Assembly (NCBI RefSeq): GCF_000935025.1
Contig: NZ_CP010836.1
Span: forward strand, 1,922,001-1,986,000
Source: Sphingomonas hengshuiensis
Lineage (GTDB): Bacteria > Pseudomonadota > Alphaproteobacteria > Sphingomonadales > Sphingomonadaceae
Direction of reading: 5' to 3'
Length of the DNA: 64,000 bases
The translations under genes and the position numbers were made by a program. The notes beneath the pieces are model-generated. The model saw only the letters and a list, made by a program, of their open reading frames with translations. It had not been told where the DNA came from and searched no databases. The stretch's first letter is position 1. Every line of letters starts with the position of its first letter. This document shows positions 8,384 through 17,177 of the stretch, in pieces.

Positions 8384-9025
8384 TTGCACGCAGAGAGCCT
8401 GGTCTACATCGTCGACGACGATGAATCGCTTCGACTGACGCTGGACAGCCTGTTCCGCTCGGTCGGCATGGCGACGCGGCTGTTCGCCTCGGCTGCCGAA
8501 GTGCTCGCCGCGCCGCGCCCGGACGGCCCGTCGTGCATGGTCCTCGACGTGCGCCTGCCCGGCATCAGCGGGCTGGATTTCCAGGAACAGCTCGCCGCCG
8601 CCGGGATCAGCATTCCGGTGGTGCTGATGACCGGGCATGGCGACATCCCGATGAGCGTGCGCGCGATGAAGGCGGGCGCGGTCGATTTCCTGCCCAAGCC
8701 GTTTCGCGACCAGGACATGCTCGACGCCGTCACTGCCGGCATCCAGCGCGACCGCGAACGCCGCGATGCCGAGCACAAGATCGCCGAGCTGCGGTCGACC
8801 TTCGCCACGCTCACCCCGCGCGAGCGTCAGGTGATGGCGCTGGTCACGGCGGGTCAGCTCAACAAGCAGGTCGCCTATACGCTGGGGCTGAGCGAGATCA
8901 CGGTGAAGATCCATCGCGGATCGGCGATGCGCAAGATGAGCGCGCGCACCCTGCCCGAACTGGTCCGCATGGCGGAGGCGCTGGAAATCTCGCCGCTTAC
9001 CGAAGTGCCCGCCTCGGCGGCCTAA
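8384..9025 (+). CDS. FixJ/NarL-type response regulator
   Basis: A 213-residue DNA-binding response regulator. The receiver domain has the acidic pair VDDDE at 10-14, phospho-acceptor D55 (VLDVRLPG), TGHG and KPF (FLPKPF). The LuxR-type helix-turn-helix spans about 140-205 (LTPRERQVMALV to ITVKIHRGSAMRKM). The start is a TTG at 8384 preceded by GGAGGA at 8374-8379; earlier in-frame codons fall in operator DNA. It is divergent from the hydrolase operon it probably activates. The soluble PAS kinase at 10393 is the likely partner. Confidence 0.9.
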   Translation: MHAESLVYIVDDDESLRLTLDSLFRSVGMATRLFASAAEVLAAPRPDGPSCMVLDVRLPGISGLDFQEQLAAAGISIPVVLMTGHGDIPMSVRAMKAGAVDFLPKPFRDQDMLDAVTAGIQRDRERRDAEHKIAELRSTFATLTPRERQVMALVTAGQLNKQVAYTLGLSEITVKIHRGSAMRKMSARTLPELVRMAEALEISPLTEVPASAA

Positions 9026-9034
9026 GGCCGTTTG

Positions 9035-9164
9035 GAAATGCGCTGCGGCGCATTTCGCGGTGCCGGCCCGCTCCCCGCCCGGCCACCCGACGACAGTACT
9101 CTATGGGTGGCCGGGCGGGGGAGCGGGCCGGCACCGACTTGAAATTCGCTCTTTCGCGAATTTT
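9035..9164. repeat. Composite palindromic repeat between convergent genes
   Basis: The core is a 30-bp inverted repeat (9059-9088 and 9105-9135) that is perfect except for one extra G. On its left is the hairpin GAAATGCGC/GCGCATTTC (9035-9056) and on its right GAAATTCGC/GCGAATTTT (9141-9164). CCGTTTG and CAAACGG flank the whole. It fits a REP- or MITE-like intergenic element and may also end both convergent transcripts. Confidence 0.75.
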
Positions 9165-9175
9165 CAAACGGTCGC

Positions 9176-9838
9176 TCAATCGCCCGAATAGCGCTCCTCG
9201 GCCCAGGGATCACCGCGCAGATGATAGCCACTGGCTTCCCAGAAGCCGGGCCGATCGCGCCCGATCACTTCGATCCGCGATATCCATTTGGCGCTTTTCC
9301 AGAAATAGAGGTGCGGCACCATCGCGCGCACCGGGCCGCCATGCGATCGCGTCAGCGGCTTGCCCTCCCATTGATGGACGAGCAGCGCATCCTCGGCGGC
9401 GAAATCGGCGAGCAGCAGGTTGGTGGTATAGCCGTCATAGCTGTGCAGCATCACCGCCACCGCTTCGTCGCGCGGCTGGACCAGGTCGAGCACCGCGCGC
9501 GTCGCTACGCCCCGCCAGCGATTGTCGTAGCGCGACCAGGTCGTGACGCAGTGGATGTCGCTCACCCGATCGACCTGCTCCAGCGCCTGGAACCCCGCCC
9601 AGTCGAGCATCACCGGGCGCTCGACCATCCCGTCGACTTGCAACCGCCAGCGGTCGAGCGCGACCTCGGGCTGGCGGCCCAGATCGAGCACCGGCCAGTC
9701 CTTCACCAGATGCTGCCCCGGCGGCAGTCGCTCGGCCTCGGCCCGCGACACCCGCCCGGTGAGGAACTTGCCCTGCTCGGCCCAGGCGCGCTTCGATCGA
9801 GTGAGCTTGCTGTCCTCGGGGGGAAGGTCGTCGGCCAT
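9176..9838 (-). CDS. Sulfite-oxidase-like molybdopterin oxidoreductase
   Basis: A 220-residue protein of the SUOX/YuiH fold. The cofactor-ligating cysteine is in DIHCVTTWSRYDN near residue 96, and the conserved SHGGPVRAMVPHLYFWKSAKW is split by one residue from family averages but complete. There is no signal peptide and no heme partner beside it, so it is probably cytoplasmic; the physiological substrate is unknown. It follows a receiver-only regulator by 12 bases and is presumably cotranscribed with it. Molybdenum cofactor genes moeA and moaA occur elsewhere in the window. Confidence 0.88.
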   Translation of the reverse strand: MADDLPPEDSKLTRSKRAWAEQGKFLTGRVSRAEAERLPPGQHLVKDWPVLDLGRQPEVALDRWRLQVDGMVERPVMLDWAGFQALEQVDRVSDIHCVTTWSRYDNRWRGVATRAVLDLVQPRDEAVAVMLHSYDGYTTNLLLADFAAEDALLVHQWEGKPLTRSHGGPVRAMVPHLYFWKSAKWISRIEVIGRDRPGFWEASGYHLRGDPWAEERYSGD

Positions 9839-9850
9839 TGCGGGTCTCCT

Positions 9851-10234
9851 TCAGGCGCGTCCGGCGCCCAGCGTCGCATCCAGATGCGCGATCAGCGCGG
9901 CGGCGGGAAACGGCTTGCGCAACAGTCCGCGCGCGCCGCACTCCAGCGCCCGCCCCTCGAGGTCGGGGCTGGTCCCTGCGCTCACCATCACGACCGGCGT
10001 ATGACACCCGCGCTCGCCCAGCCGCCGCACCAGCGCGAACCCGTCCATCCCCGGCATCTCGACATCGGTGATCAGGCATCCGGTACGCTCGGGCGCATCG
10101 GCGGCGAGATAGGCCTCGCCGGATTCGAACGCCTCGGCAGTGAAGCCATAGGACCGCACCAGCCCACGCATCGCGATCCGCACCGATTCGTCATCCTCGA
10201 CGATCGCGACGATCTGGGCAGCAATCCTCGTCAC
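9851..10234 (-). CDS. Receiver-only response regulator
   Basis: A 127-residue CheY-like receiver without an output domain. It shows VEDDES at the start, phospho-acceptor D57 (LITDVEMPG) and LLRKPFP near the end. The GTG at 10234 is preferred because GGAGAA lies seven bases ahead and the receiver starts immediately; an upstream ATG would read through the promoter. It is divergent from the PAS kinase and cotranscribed with the sulfite-oxidase-like gene, so it may act as a phosphate sink or alternative partner of that kinase. Confidence 0.85.
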   Translation of the reverse strand: MTRIAAQIVAIVEDDESVRIAMRGLVRSYGFTAEAFESGEAYLAADAPERTGCLITDVEMPGMDGFALVRRLGERGCHTPVVMVSAGTSPDLEGRALECGARGLLRKPFPAAALIAHLDATLGAGRA

Positions 10235-10300
10235 GCGATGTTCTCCGACAGGCAGCGATCCGCTGTGCGTTCCGTCGCACAACCACGGCATGGGCAATAG

Positions 10301-10325
10301 TATACCCTGGTGTTACGTATAACAC
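10301..10325. promoter_or_regulatory. Inverted repeats between kinase and receiver genes
   Basis: GTGTTACGTATAACAC (10310-10325) has perfect 6-bp arms around CGTA, and TATACCCTGG at 10301-10310 resembles the CATACC(A)-type half-sites upstream of the FixJ-type regulator. This suggests the divergent kinase and receiver genes belong to the same regulon. Confidence 0.45.
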
Positions 10326-10392
10326 ACGGATCGCGCCAAGCGGTTCACTGCGTCTTCGTGGAGGATTGCGTGCCATTGTCGGACCCCCTGCG

Positions 10393-11934
10393 ATGACGAC
10401 GGCCGGCCATGATGCCGATCTGTTCGATATGGCCCATGACAGCATCGTGATCTGCGACGCGGCGGGGCGGATCGTCGCGTGGAACGCGGCCTCCGCACTG
10501 CTGTACGGCTGGCAGGGGACCGAGGCGATCGGGCGCGTGGCCGACGAGATGCTTCGCACCCAAGGTCCCGAAGATACTGCGCGGCGCCGCAGGTCGCTTC
10601 TCGAAAGCGGTCGATGGGAAGGCCAGTTGCGCCGCGCCGCCGCCGACGACCGCCCGCTGGTCGTCGAAGTCCGCCAGCGCGTGCGGCGCGACGCGGGCGG
10701 CGCCCCGGTCGCGATCGTCGAGACCGCGCGCGAAGTCACCGACCGCCTCAAGCTGGCCGAGAGCGAGCGGAAATACCGGCTGTCGTTCAACGAAATGCCG
10801 ATCGCGCTGTGGGAACTCGACGCCAAGCGGTTCGGCGAGATGTATTTCGGGCTGCACGAACGCGGCATCGCCGATTTCCGCGCGCATGCCGCCGCGCATC
10901 CCGAATTCCTGGCGGAAGCGCTGGCGACGTTGCGCGTGCCCGCAGCGAACGGCCAGGCGCTGCGGCTGTTCGGAGTGCGCGATCTTGCCGCGCTGCTTGC
11001 GCACATGCCCGCGCTCTGGGCGGACGATGCGACGCTGCTCGATGCCTTTGCCGCGCATATCGCCGGTGCGCCGACCTACAGCGCCGAGACGCGCATCCAC
11101 ACGCTGAGCGGCGAGGTGCGGCATGTGCTGTTCAGCGTGTCCTTTGCCGACCAGAGCCGGCCCGAGAGCCTGAACATGGTCGGCGCGATCGACATTACCG
11201 AGCGTGTCCGCGCCGAGGAAGCGCTGGAGCGCATCCGCGAGGATTTCACCCATGCCGCGCGGATCGCGATGCTGGGCGAACTGACAGCGTCGATCGCGCA
11301 CGAAGTCAACCAGCCGCTCGCCGCGATCAGCGCCGGCGCCGAGGCCAGCCTGCGCTGGCTCGCCGCGGCCCAGCCCGACCTCGACGAAGTCCGCGCGCTG
11401 GCGACGCGGATCGTGAGCGATGCCCGCCGCGCCGCCGACATCATCGACCGCGTCCGCGCGATGGCGCAGCGCCGCGTCGGCCAGCGCGAGCCGATCGGGA
11501 TCAACCGCATCGTCGAGGACGTGCTGTTGATCCTGCGCCCCGAACTGCGCGCCCGCGGCGTGGCGGTCGAGCTCGACCTCGCGCCGGCCGATCCGCCGAT
11601 CGAGGCGGATCGCACCCAGATGCAGCAGGTGCTGGTCAACCTCGCGCTCAACGCGGCGCAGGCGATGGACGCCTGCCCCCAGCCTTTGCTGACGCTGCGC
11701 ACCGCGCGCGAAGGCGACCGCGCGCTGCTGCGCGTCGAGGACAACGGCCCCGGGATCGACGAAGCGGCGATGCCACGGCTGTTCGACAGCTTCTTCACCA
11801 CGCGCGCCGCCGGGCTGGGCATGGGGCTGCGCATCTGCCGCTCGATCGTCGAGGCGCATGGCGGGCATATCCGCGCGGGCAACCTCCCCGGCGGCGGCGC
11901 ATGCTTCGAGATCGCGCTGCCGATCGCGGGATAA
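10393..11934 (+). CDS. Soluble PAS-domain sensor histidine kinase
   Basis: A 513-residue kinase with no membrane segment. A PAS domain spans about 12-118, a second sensor region about 125-270 ends in VGAIDITERVRAEE, the HisKA motif with H303 (TASIAHEVNQPLAAI) follows, and an ATPase domain with LVNLALNAAQAM, VEDNGPGID and GLGMGLRIC closes the protein. The ATG at 10393 starts the PAS domain properly; a TTG at 10366 sits directly on a GGAGGA and is too close to it. NtrB/FixL-like architecture and location suggest it phosphorylates the FixJ-type regulator at 8384. The signal is unknown. Confidence 0.87.
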   Translation: MTTAGHDADLFDMAHDSIVICDAAGRIVAWNAASALLYGWQGTEAIGRVADEMLRTQGPEDTARRRRSLLESGRWEGQLRRAAADDRPLVVEVRQRVRRDAGGAPVAIVETAREVTDRLKLAESERKYRLSFNEMPIALWELDAKRFGEMYFGLHERGIADFRAHAAAHPEFLAEALATLRVPAANGQALRLFGVRDLAALLAHMPALWADDATLLDAFAAHIAGAPTYSAETRIHTLSGEVRHVLFSVSFADQSRPESLNMVGAIDITERVRAEEALERIREDFTHAARIAMLGELTASIAHEVNQPLAAISAGAEASLRWLAAAQPDLDEVRALATRIVSDARRAADIIDRVRAMAQRRVGQREPIGINRIVEDVLLILRPELRARGVAVELDLAPADPPIEADRTQMQQVLVNLALNAAQAMDACPQPLLTLRTAREGDRALLRVEDNGPGIDEAAMPRLFDSFFTTRAAGLGMGLRICRSIVEAHGGHIRAGNLPGGGACFEIALPIAG

Positions 11935-12250
11935 GTCTGTCGACAACGGGTTGGCGACGCGTTTGCAACCTCTTGACGGTGTGCGCAAAGGCCTACTGAC
12001 AATGCGTGGGCAAGCTGTGGATAAGCTGTGGACAGGCGGTGGACCACGGCCATGCCGGGGCGCCGGCGGCGTGCGCCGGAAGCCCCGCCCGGCATCGTAG
12101 CTCTACGTATTTCGAGCGCACCCGCCCACCCCCTAGGTCGGGCGCAGGGATGGGGCATAGCGTCCGGCGCGGTTTGACTTTGGTCAACACGTCCGGCGCC
12201 GCGCCCGCCCAAGAGCGGGGCCGATCCGGCGCATCTAGGGGCTGAGAAAC
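11935..12250. other. Intergenic region upstream of the cbb3 oxidase genes
   Basis: This stretch of 316 bases has no gene. From left to right it holds a perfect DnaA-box nonamer (TGTGGATAA at 12016-12024) with a near copy TGTGGACAG at 12027-12035. Next is a GC-rich stem (ATGCCGGG at 12052-12059 with CCCGGCAT at 12088-12095) that may end the kinase transcript. An FNR/FixK-type box lies at 12174-12187, 64 bases before ccoN. Confidence 0.6.
12174..12187. promoter_or_regulatory. FNR/FixK-type box of the cbb3 operon
   Basis: TTGACTTTGGTCAA is a perfect dyad with the TTGAC-N4-GTCAA form close to the FNR/FixK consensus TTGAT-N4-ATCAA. It lies 64 bp upstream of ccoN, as expected for oxygen-limited activation of a high-affinity oxidase. 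Confidence 0.8.
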
Positions 12251-13918
12251 ATGGACGAAGTCGTCACCAGGTCGATTGCCTGGTTCTTACTCGCGGTGCT
12301 GGCGCTGCTAGCGCTCGCGACTACCGCCGATCCCGGATTCGGGGTGCATATGGCGTTGTTCGCGGGCGCGGCGCTGCTCGCCGCATTTTATGCGATGAAG
12401 GGCGCGGGAAAGCCCGCGCCGATCCCGACCCCGGGCGAGTATGACGACGACGTCATCCGCTGGGGCACGATCGCGACCGTCTTCTGGGGCGTGGTCGGGT
12501 TCCTCGCGGGGCTCTATATCGCGCTCCAGCTCGCCTTTCCGGCGCTGAACCTGGGCCTCGAATATACCAGCTTCGGGCGCCTCAGACCGCTGCACACTTC
12601 GGCGGTGATCTTCGCGTTCGGCGGCAATGCGCTGATCGCGACCAGCTTCTACGTCGTCCAGCGCACCTGCCGCGCGCGGCTGGCCTTTCCCGGCCTCGCG
12701 AAGTTCGTGTTCTGGGGCTACCAGCTCTTCATCGTGCTGGCCGCAACCGGCTATCTGATGGGGATCACCGAGGGCAAGGAATATGCCGAGCCCGAATGGT
12801 ATGTCGACATCTGGCTGACGATCGTCTGGGTCTCGTATCTCGCGGTGTTCGTCGGCACGCTGGTCAAGCGGCATGAGCCGCATATCTATGTCGCCAACTG
12901 GTTCTATCTCGCCTTCATCGTCACCGTGGCGATGCTCCACCTCGTCAACAATCTGTCGATGCCGGTGCATCTGCTGGGCGCCAAGAGCTACTCCGCCTTT
13001 GCGGGCGTGCAGGATGCGCTGACGCAATGGTGGTATGGTCATAACGCGGTCGGCTTCTTCCTGACCGCCGGCTTCCTCGGCATGATGTATTATTTCGTGC
13101 CGAAACAGGCGCAGCGCCCGGTTTATAGCTACCGGCTGTCGATCGTCCATTTCTGGTCGCTGATCTTCCTCTACATCTGGGCGGGTCCGCACCATCTTCA
13201 CTACACCGCGCTGCCTGACTGGGCGCAGACTTTGGGCATGGTCTTCTCGGTCATGCTGTGGATGCCGAGCTGGGGCGGGATGATCAACGGCCTGATGACG
13301 CTCCAGGGCGCATGGGACAAGATCCGCACCGATCCGATCATCCGCATGCAGGTCCTGGCGCTCGCCTTTTACGGGATGAGCACCTTCGAAGGGCCGATGA
13401 TGTCGATCAAGAGCGTCAATTCGCTCAGCCACTATACCGACTGGACGATCGGGCACGTGCATTCGGGTGCGCTCGGCTGGGTCGGGATGATCAGCTTTGC
13501 GGCGGTGTATTTCATGACCCCGCGGCTGTGGAAGCGCGAGCGGCTCTATTCGCTGCGCATGATCAACTGGCACTTCTGGTGCGCGACCGCAGGCATCGTC
13601 GTCTACGCATCGTCGATGTGGGTTGCGGGCATCATGCAGGGGCTGATGTGGCGTGAATATGGGCCCGACGGCTATCTCGTCTACAGCTTCGCCGAGGTCG
13701 TGGGTGCGATGAAGCCCTATTACCTGATCCGCGCATTCGGCGGCGGGCTGTACCTTCTGGGTGCGCTGTTCATGGTCTGGAACGTCTGGATGACGATCGC
13801 CGGCAAGCTGCGCGTCGAGAAGCCGCTCCACGACGCCGATTATGATCCCGCCGCCGACAAGCCGCTCCCCAAGGGGGTCGTCGGCCATGCCGATCCCGCC
13901 CTGCTGCCCGCCGAATAA
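12251..13918 (+). CDS. ccoN: cbb3-type cytochrome c oxidase subunit I
   Basis: A 555-residue catalytic subunit of the high-affinity heme-copper oxidase, with about 13-14 membrane helices. Ligand regions are visible in [19 protein letters not shown], then [29 protein letters not shown] and [13 protein letters not shown]. The tail after about residue 515 is soluble. It is the first gene of ccoNOQP, follows an FNR-type box and is separated from ccoO by 11 bases. It reduces oxygen to water in the inner membrane under low oxygen. Confidence 0.97.
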   Translation: MDEVVTRSIAWFLLAVLALLALATTADPGFGVHMALFAGAALLAAFYAMKGAGKPAPIPTPGEYDDDVIRWGTIATVFWGVVGFLAGLYIALQLAFPALNLGLEYTSFGRLRPLHTSAVIFAFGGNALIATSFYVVQRTCRARLAFPGLAKFVFWGYQLFIVLAATGYLMGITEGKEYAEPEWYVDIWLTIVWVSYLAVFVGTLVKRHEPHIYVANWFYLAFIVTVAMLHLVNNLSMPVHLLGAKSYSAFAGVQDALTQWWYGHNAVGFFLTAGFLGMMYYFVPKQAQRPVYSYRLSIVHFWSLIFLYIWAGPHHLHYTALPDWAQTLGMVFSVMLWMPSWGGMINGLMTLQGAWDKIRTDPIIRMQVLALAFYGMSTFEGPMMSIKSVNSLSHYTDWTIGHVHSGALGWVGMISFAAVYFMTPRLWKRERLYSLRMINWHFWCATAGIVVYASSMWVAGIMQGLMWREYGPDGYLVYSFAEVVGAMKPYYLIRAFGGGLYLLGALFMVWNVWMTIAGKLRVEKPLHDADYDPAADKPLPKGVVGHADPALLPAE

Positions 13919-13929
13919 GGACAGAGCAA

Positions 13930-14664
13930 ATGGCTAGCAAAATCTTCGACCATGGCCGTATCGAGCGCAACGTCACGCTGCTGCTCGTGCTGGGCCTCCT
14001 CACCGTGGCGATCGGCGGTATCGTCGAGATCGCACCGCTGTTCTGGATCGACTCGACGATCGAGAAGGTGGAGGGGATGCGCCCCTACACCCCGCTCGAG
14101 CAGGCCGGGCGCAACATCTATATCCGCGAGGGCTGCTACAACTGCCACTCGCAGATGATCCGCCCGTTCCGCGACGAGACCGAACGCTATGGCCATTACA
14201 GCCTGGCGGCGGAGAGCATGTACGACCATCCGTTCCAATGGGGATCGAAGCGCACCGGGCCGGACCTGGCGCGCGTCGGGGGCCGCTATTCGGACGAGTG
14301 GCAGGTCCAGCACCTTAAGGACCCGCGCTCGGTCGTGCCCGAATCGATCATGCCGACCTACACCTTCCTCGCCTCGCGCGAACTGAAGGCGGAGACGATC
14401 GGCGACGATCTCACCGCGCTGCGCCGCGTCGGCGTTCCCTATACCGACGAGGACGTGAAGAAGGCCTATGACGACCTCCGGCTCCAGGGCACGGCAGGCG
14501 GCGACCAGGCCGACCTCCAGAAGCGCTATCCCAAGGCACAGGTGCGCGATTACGACGGCGACCCCGCCAAGCTGACCGAGATGGATGCGCTGGTCGCCTA
14601 TCTCCAGATGCTCGGCACGCTCGTCGACGTGAACAAGGCCGAAGCCAAGGAGCAGTTCAAATGA
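13930..14664 (+). CDS. ccoO: cbb3-type cytochrome c oxidase subunit II (monoheme c)
   Basis: A 244-residue membrane-anchored cytochrome c. One N-terminal helix (about 13-38) precedes the heme-binding CYNCH motif in [15 protein letters not shown], with the distal methionine region around [10 protein letters not shown]. It carries electrons to the catalytic subunit. The stop overlaps the ccoQ start (ATGA). Confidence 0.97.
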   Translation: MASKIFDHGRIERNVTLLLVLGLLTVAIGGIVEIAPLFWIDSTIEKVEGMRPYTPLEQAGRNIYIREGCYNCHSQMIRPFRDETERYGHYSLAAESMYDHPFQWGSKRTGPDLARVGGRYSDEWQVQHLKDPRSVVPESIMPTYTFLASRELKAETIGDDLTALRRVGVPYTDEDVKKAYDDLRLQGTAGGDQADLQKRYPKAQVRDYDGDPAKLTEMDALVAYLQMLGTLVDVNKAEAKEQFK

Positions 14665-14825
14665 GCCGCTACGAAACCCTCCGCCATTTCGCCGACAGCT
14701 GGGCGCTGGCCGTCATGGTCGGATTCTTCCTGCTCGTCGTGTGGCGCGCGCTGCGGCCCTCGGCCCGGCAGCACATGGAAGAAGCCAGCACCATCATCTT
14801 GCGTGACGAGGAGCCCGCGGAATGA
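14661..14825 (+). CDS. ccoQ: cbb3 oxidase small subunit CcoQ
   Basis: A 54-residue protein with a single membrane helix ([19 protein letters not shown]) followed by a charged tail, the usual CcoQ layout. It starts at ATG 14661 overlapping the ccoO stop and ends overlapping the ccoP start. CcoQ helps stabilise the oxidase complex. Confidence 0.9.
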   Translation: MSRYETLRHFADSWALAVMVGFFLLVVWRALRPSARQHMEEASTIILRDEEPAE

Positions 14826-15700
14826 GCGAGCAGGACAAAAAGCAGATCGATGCCGCCACCGGCGTCGAGGTCAACGCCCATGAATGGGATGGCATCCAGG
14901 AACTGAACACCCCGCTGCCGCGCTGGTGGCTGTGGAGCTTCTATGCCTGCATCGTCTTCGCGCTTGGCTATGTCGTGGTCTATCCCGCCATCCCGTTCCG
15001 CCATAGCGCGAGCGCGGGGACGCTGGGCTGGACCAGCCGCGGCGAGCTGAAGAAGGAACTGGCCAGCGCGGAGATTGCGCGCGCCGCCACCGTGAAGGCG
15101 CTGGCCGACACCCCGATCGAGGCGATCGATCCCAAATCGCCGCTGATGCGCGCAGCGGTCGAAGGCGGAAAGGCCGCGTTCAAGGTCAATTGCGTCCAGT
15201 GCCATGGCTCGGGCGCGGCGGGGAGCAAGGGCTATCCCAACCTCAACGACGACGACTGGCTGTGGGGCGGAAACCTCAAAGAGATCCACGCCACGCTCGA
15301 ACATGGCATCCGCCAGCCCGGCGACGACGCGACGCGCATCTCGCAAATGCCCGCCTTCGGGCGCGACCAGCTGCTGACCGCGGCGCAGATCCAGGACGTC
15401 GTGTCCTATGTCCGCCTCGTCTCGCGCCAGGACCCCGCGACCGCGTCCGCGCAACAGGGTGCAAAGCTGTTCGCCGACAATTGCGCGGTCTGTCACGGCA
15501 CCGATGCGAAGGGGAACCGCACGCTCGGCGCGCCGAACCTGACCGATCCGATCTGGCTGTACGGCGGCGACCGCGCGTCGCTGACCGCCACCGTCACCAA
15601 TGCGCGGGCGGGCGTGATGCCGGCCTGGGGCCAGCGGCTCGACCCGGTCACGGTCAAGATGCTCGCCGCCTACGTGCATTCACTAGGCGGCGGCGAGTAA
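14822..15700 (+). CDS. ccoP: cbb3-type cytochrome c oxidase subunit III (diheme c)
   Basis: A 292-residue protein with an N-terminal CcoP domain and one membrane helix (WLWSFYACIVFALGYVVVYP), then two cytochrome c domains with CVQCH and CAVCH motifs. It is the electron entry subunit of the oxidase. Its start overlaps ccoQ by four bases. Confidence 0.97.
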   Translation: MSEQDKKQIDAATGVEVNAHEWDGIQELNTPLPRWWLWSFYACIVFALGYVVVYPAIPFRHSASAGTLGWTSRGELKKELASAEIARAATVKALADTPIEAIDPKSPLMRAAVEGGKAAFKVNCVQCHGSGAAGSKGYPNLNDDDWLWGGNLKEIHATLEHGIRQPGDDATRISQMPAFGRDQLLTAAQIQDVVSYVRLVSRQDPATASAQQGAKLFADNCAVCHGTDAKGNRTLGAPNLTDPIWLYGGDRASLTATVTNARAGVMPAWGQRLDPVTVKMLAAYVHSLGGGE

Positions 15701-15722
15701 GCTTTGGAGTAGCGGATCGGCC

Positions 15723-17177
15723 ATGTCCAACCACGCCAACCGCACCGGAAAGGCCGGCGGGCTCTATGCCCGCCGGCCCGACATTTTCCCCCGCGCCGTC
15801 GACGGTTTCTACCGCCGGCTGAAATGGGCGGTGATGGCCGCGACGCTGGCGGTCTATTACGTCACCCCGTGGATTCGCTGGGATCGCGGCCCCTATGCCC
15901 CCAACCAGGCGGTGCTGGTCGATCTGGCGAATCGCCGCTTCTATTTCTTTGCGATCGAGATCTGGCCGCACGAATTCTATTATGTCGCCGGGCTGCTGGT
16001 GATGGCCGGGATCGGGCTGTTCCTGCTCACCGCCACCGTGGGTCGCGCCTGGTGCGGCTATGCCTGCCCGCAGACGGTGTGGACCGACCTGTTCCTGCAT
16101 ATCGAGCGGATGATCGACGGCGATCGCAATGCCCAGATGCGGCTGCGCAACGCGCCGCTCAGCGTGACGAAGGTCGCCAAGCGCGTATCCAAACATTCCG
16201 CCTGGCTCGCGGTCGGGGTGCTGACCGGCGGTGCGTGGATTTTCTACTTCGCCGACGCGCCGACGCTGCTGCGCGCCTTCGTCACCGGCACCGCCGCGCC
16301 GGTCGCCTACAGCACGGTCGCGCTGCTCACCGCCACCACCTATGTCTTTGGCGGGTGGATGCGCGAGCAGGTGTGCATCTATATGTGCCCCTGGCCGCGC
16401 ATCCAGTCGGCGATGCTCGACGAGCGCTCGCTGATCGTCACCTATAAGGACTGGCGCGGCGAGCCCCGCAGCCATGGCATCAAGCGCACCGAGGGCGTGC
16501 CCACCGGCGACTGCATCGATTGCAACGCCTGCGTCCAGGTATGCCCGACCGGCATCGACATCCGCAACGGGCCGCAGCTCGCCTGCATCACCTGCGCGCT
16601 GTGCATCGATGCGTGCGACGACATGATGGCCCGGATCGGCCGCCCGCGCGGGCTGATCGACTATGCGACGTTCGAGGATTGCGAGGAGGAGCGCAAGGGC
16701 GCGCCCCCCGTCCCCATCCGCCGCACGATCCTGCGCTCGCGCACCTTCCTCTATTTCGGCGGCTGGGCGGCGATCGGCATTGCGATGGCGATCATGCTGG
16801 GCGCGCGCACGCGGCTCGACCTGTCGGTCGGGCAGGAGCGCAATCCGCTCTATGTCCAGCTCTCGGACGGCAGCGTCCGCAACGCCTATACGGTCAAGGT
16901 CCGCAACATGGAGACCCGCCCGCGCCCGGTGCGGATCAGCATAGAGGGGCTGCCCGGCGCGTTGGTGTGGGATTCGCTTTCAGAAGAAAGCACTGCGGCA
17001 CAATCGCTTACGCTCACCGTCGCGCCTGACCAGGTCGAGCGCCGCCGCCTCTATGTCCGCGCCCCCCGCACCGGACCCCAACCCGCCGACTTCCGCTTCC
17101 GCGTCACCGCGCTCGACCCGCAGGGCGGCGGCGATGACGATGCGGCCCGTTTCGATCGCCCGGAGACCCTTCGATGA
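15723..17177 (+). CDS. ccoG: Cytochrome c oxidase accessory protein CcoG
   Basis: A 484-residue RdxA/FixG-type membrane protein with several helices, an iron-sulfur motif CDNxC-type region (GYACPQTVW), a dicluster ferredoxin part (CIDCNACVQVCPTGIDI and CITCALCIDACDD) and a C-terminal Ig-like FixG domain. It is implicated in copper reduction during cbb3 assembly. It sits 22 bases after ccoP and overlaps ccoH. Confidence 0.95.
   Translation: MSNHANRTGKAGGLYARRPDIFPRAVDGFYRRLKWAVMAATLAVYYVTPWIRWDRGPYAPNQAVLVDLANRRFYFFAIEIWPHEFYYVAGLLVMAGIGLFLLTATVGRAWCGYACPQTVWTDLFLHIERMIDGDRNAQMRLRNAPLSVTKVAKRVSKHSAWLAVGVLTGGAWIFYFADAPTLLRAFVTGTAAPVAYSTVALLTATTYVFGGWMREQVCIYMCPWPRIQSAMLDERSLIVTYKDWRGEPRSHGIKRTEGVPTGDCIDCNACVQVCPTGIDIRNGPQLACITCALCIDACDDMMARIGRPRGLIDYATFEDCEEERKGAPPVPIRRTILRSRTFLYFGGWAAIGIAMAIMLGARTRLDLSVGQERNPLYVQLSDGSVRNAYTVKVRNMETRPRPVRISIEGLPGALVWDSLSEESTAAQSLTLTVAPDQVERRRLYVRAPRTGPQPADFRFRVTALDPQGGGDDDAARFDRPETLR

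Noticed and set aside
12016..12035. Possible replication origin from DnaA-box-like sequences
   Set aside because: Only two boxes occur, with no AT-rich unwinding region and no dnaA, parAB or hemE neighbours.
12308..13888. Open frame antisense to ccoN
   Set aside because: Same reason: no domain similarity, and ccoN is certain on the other strand.
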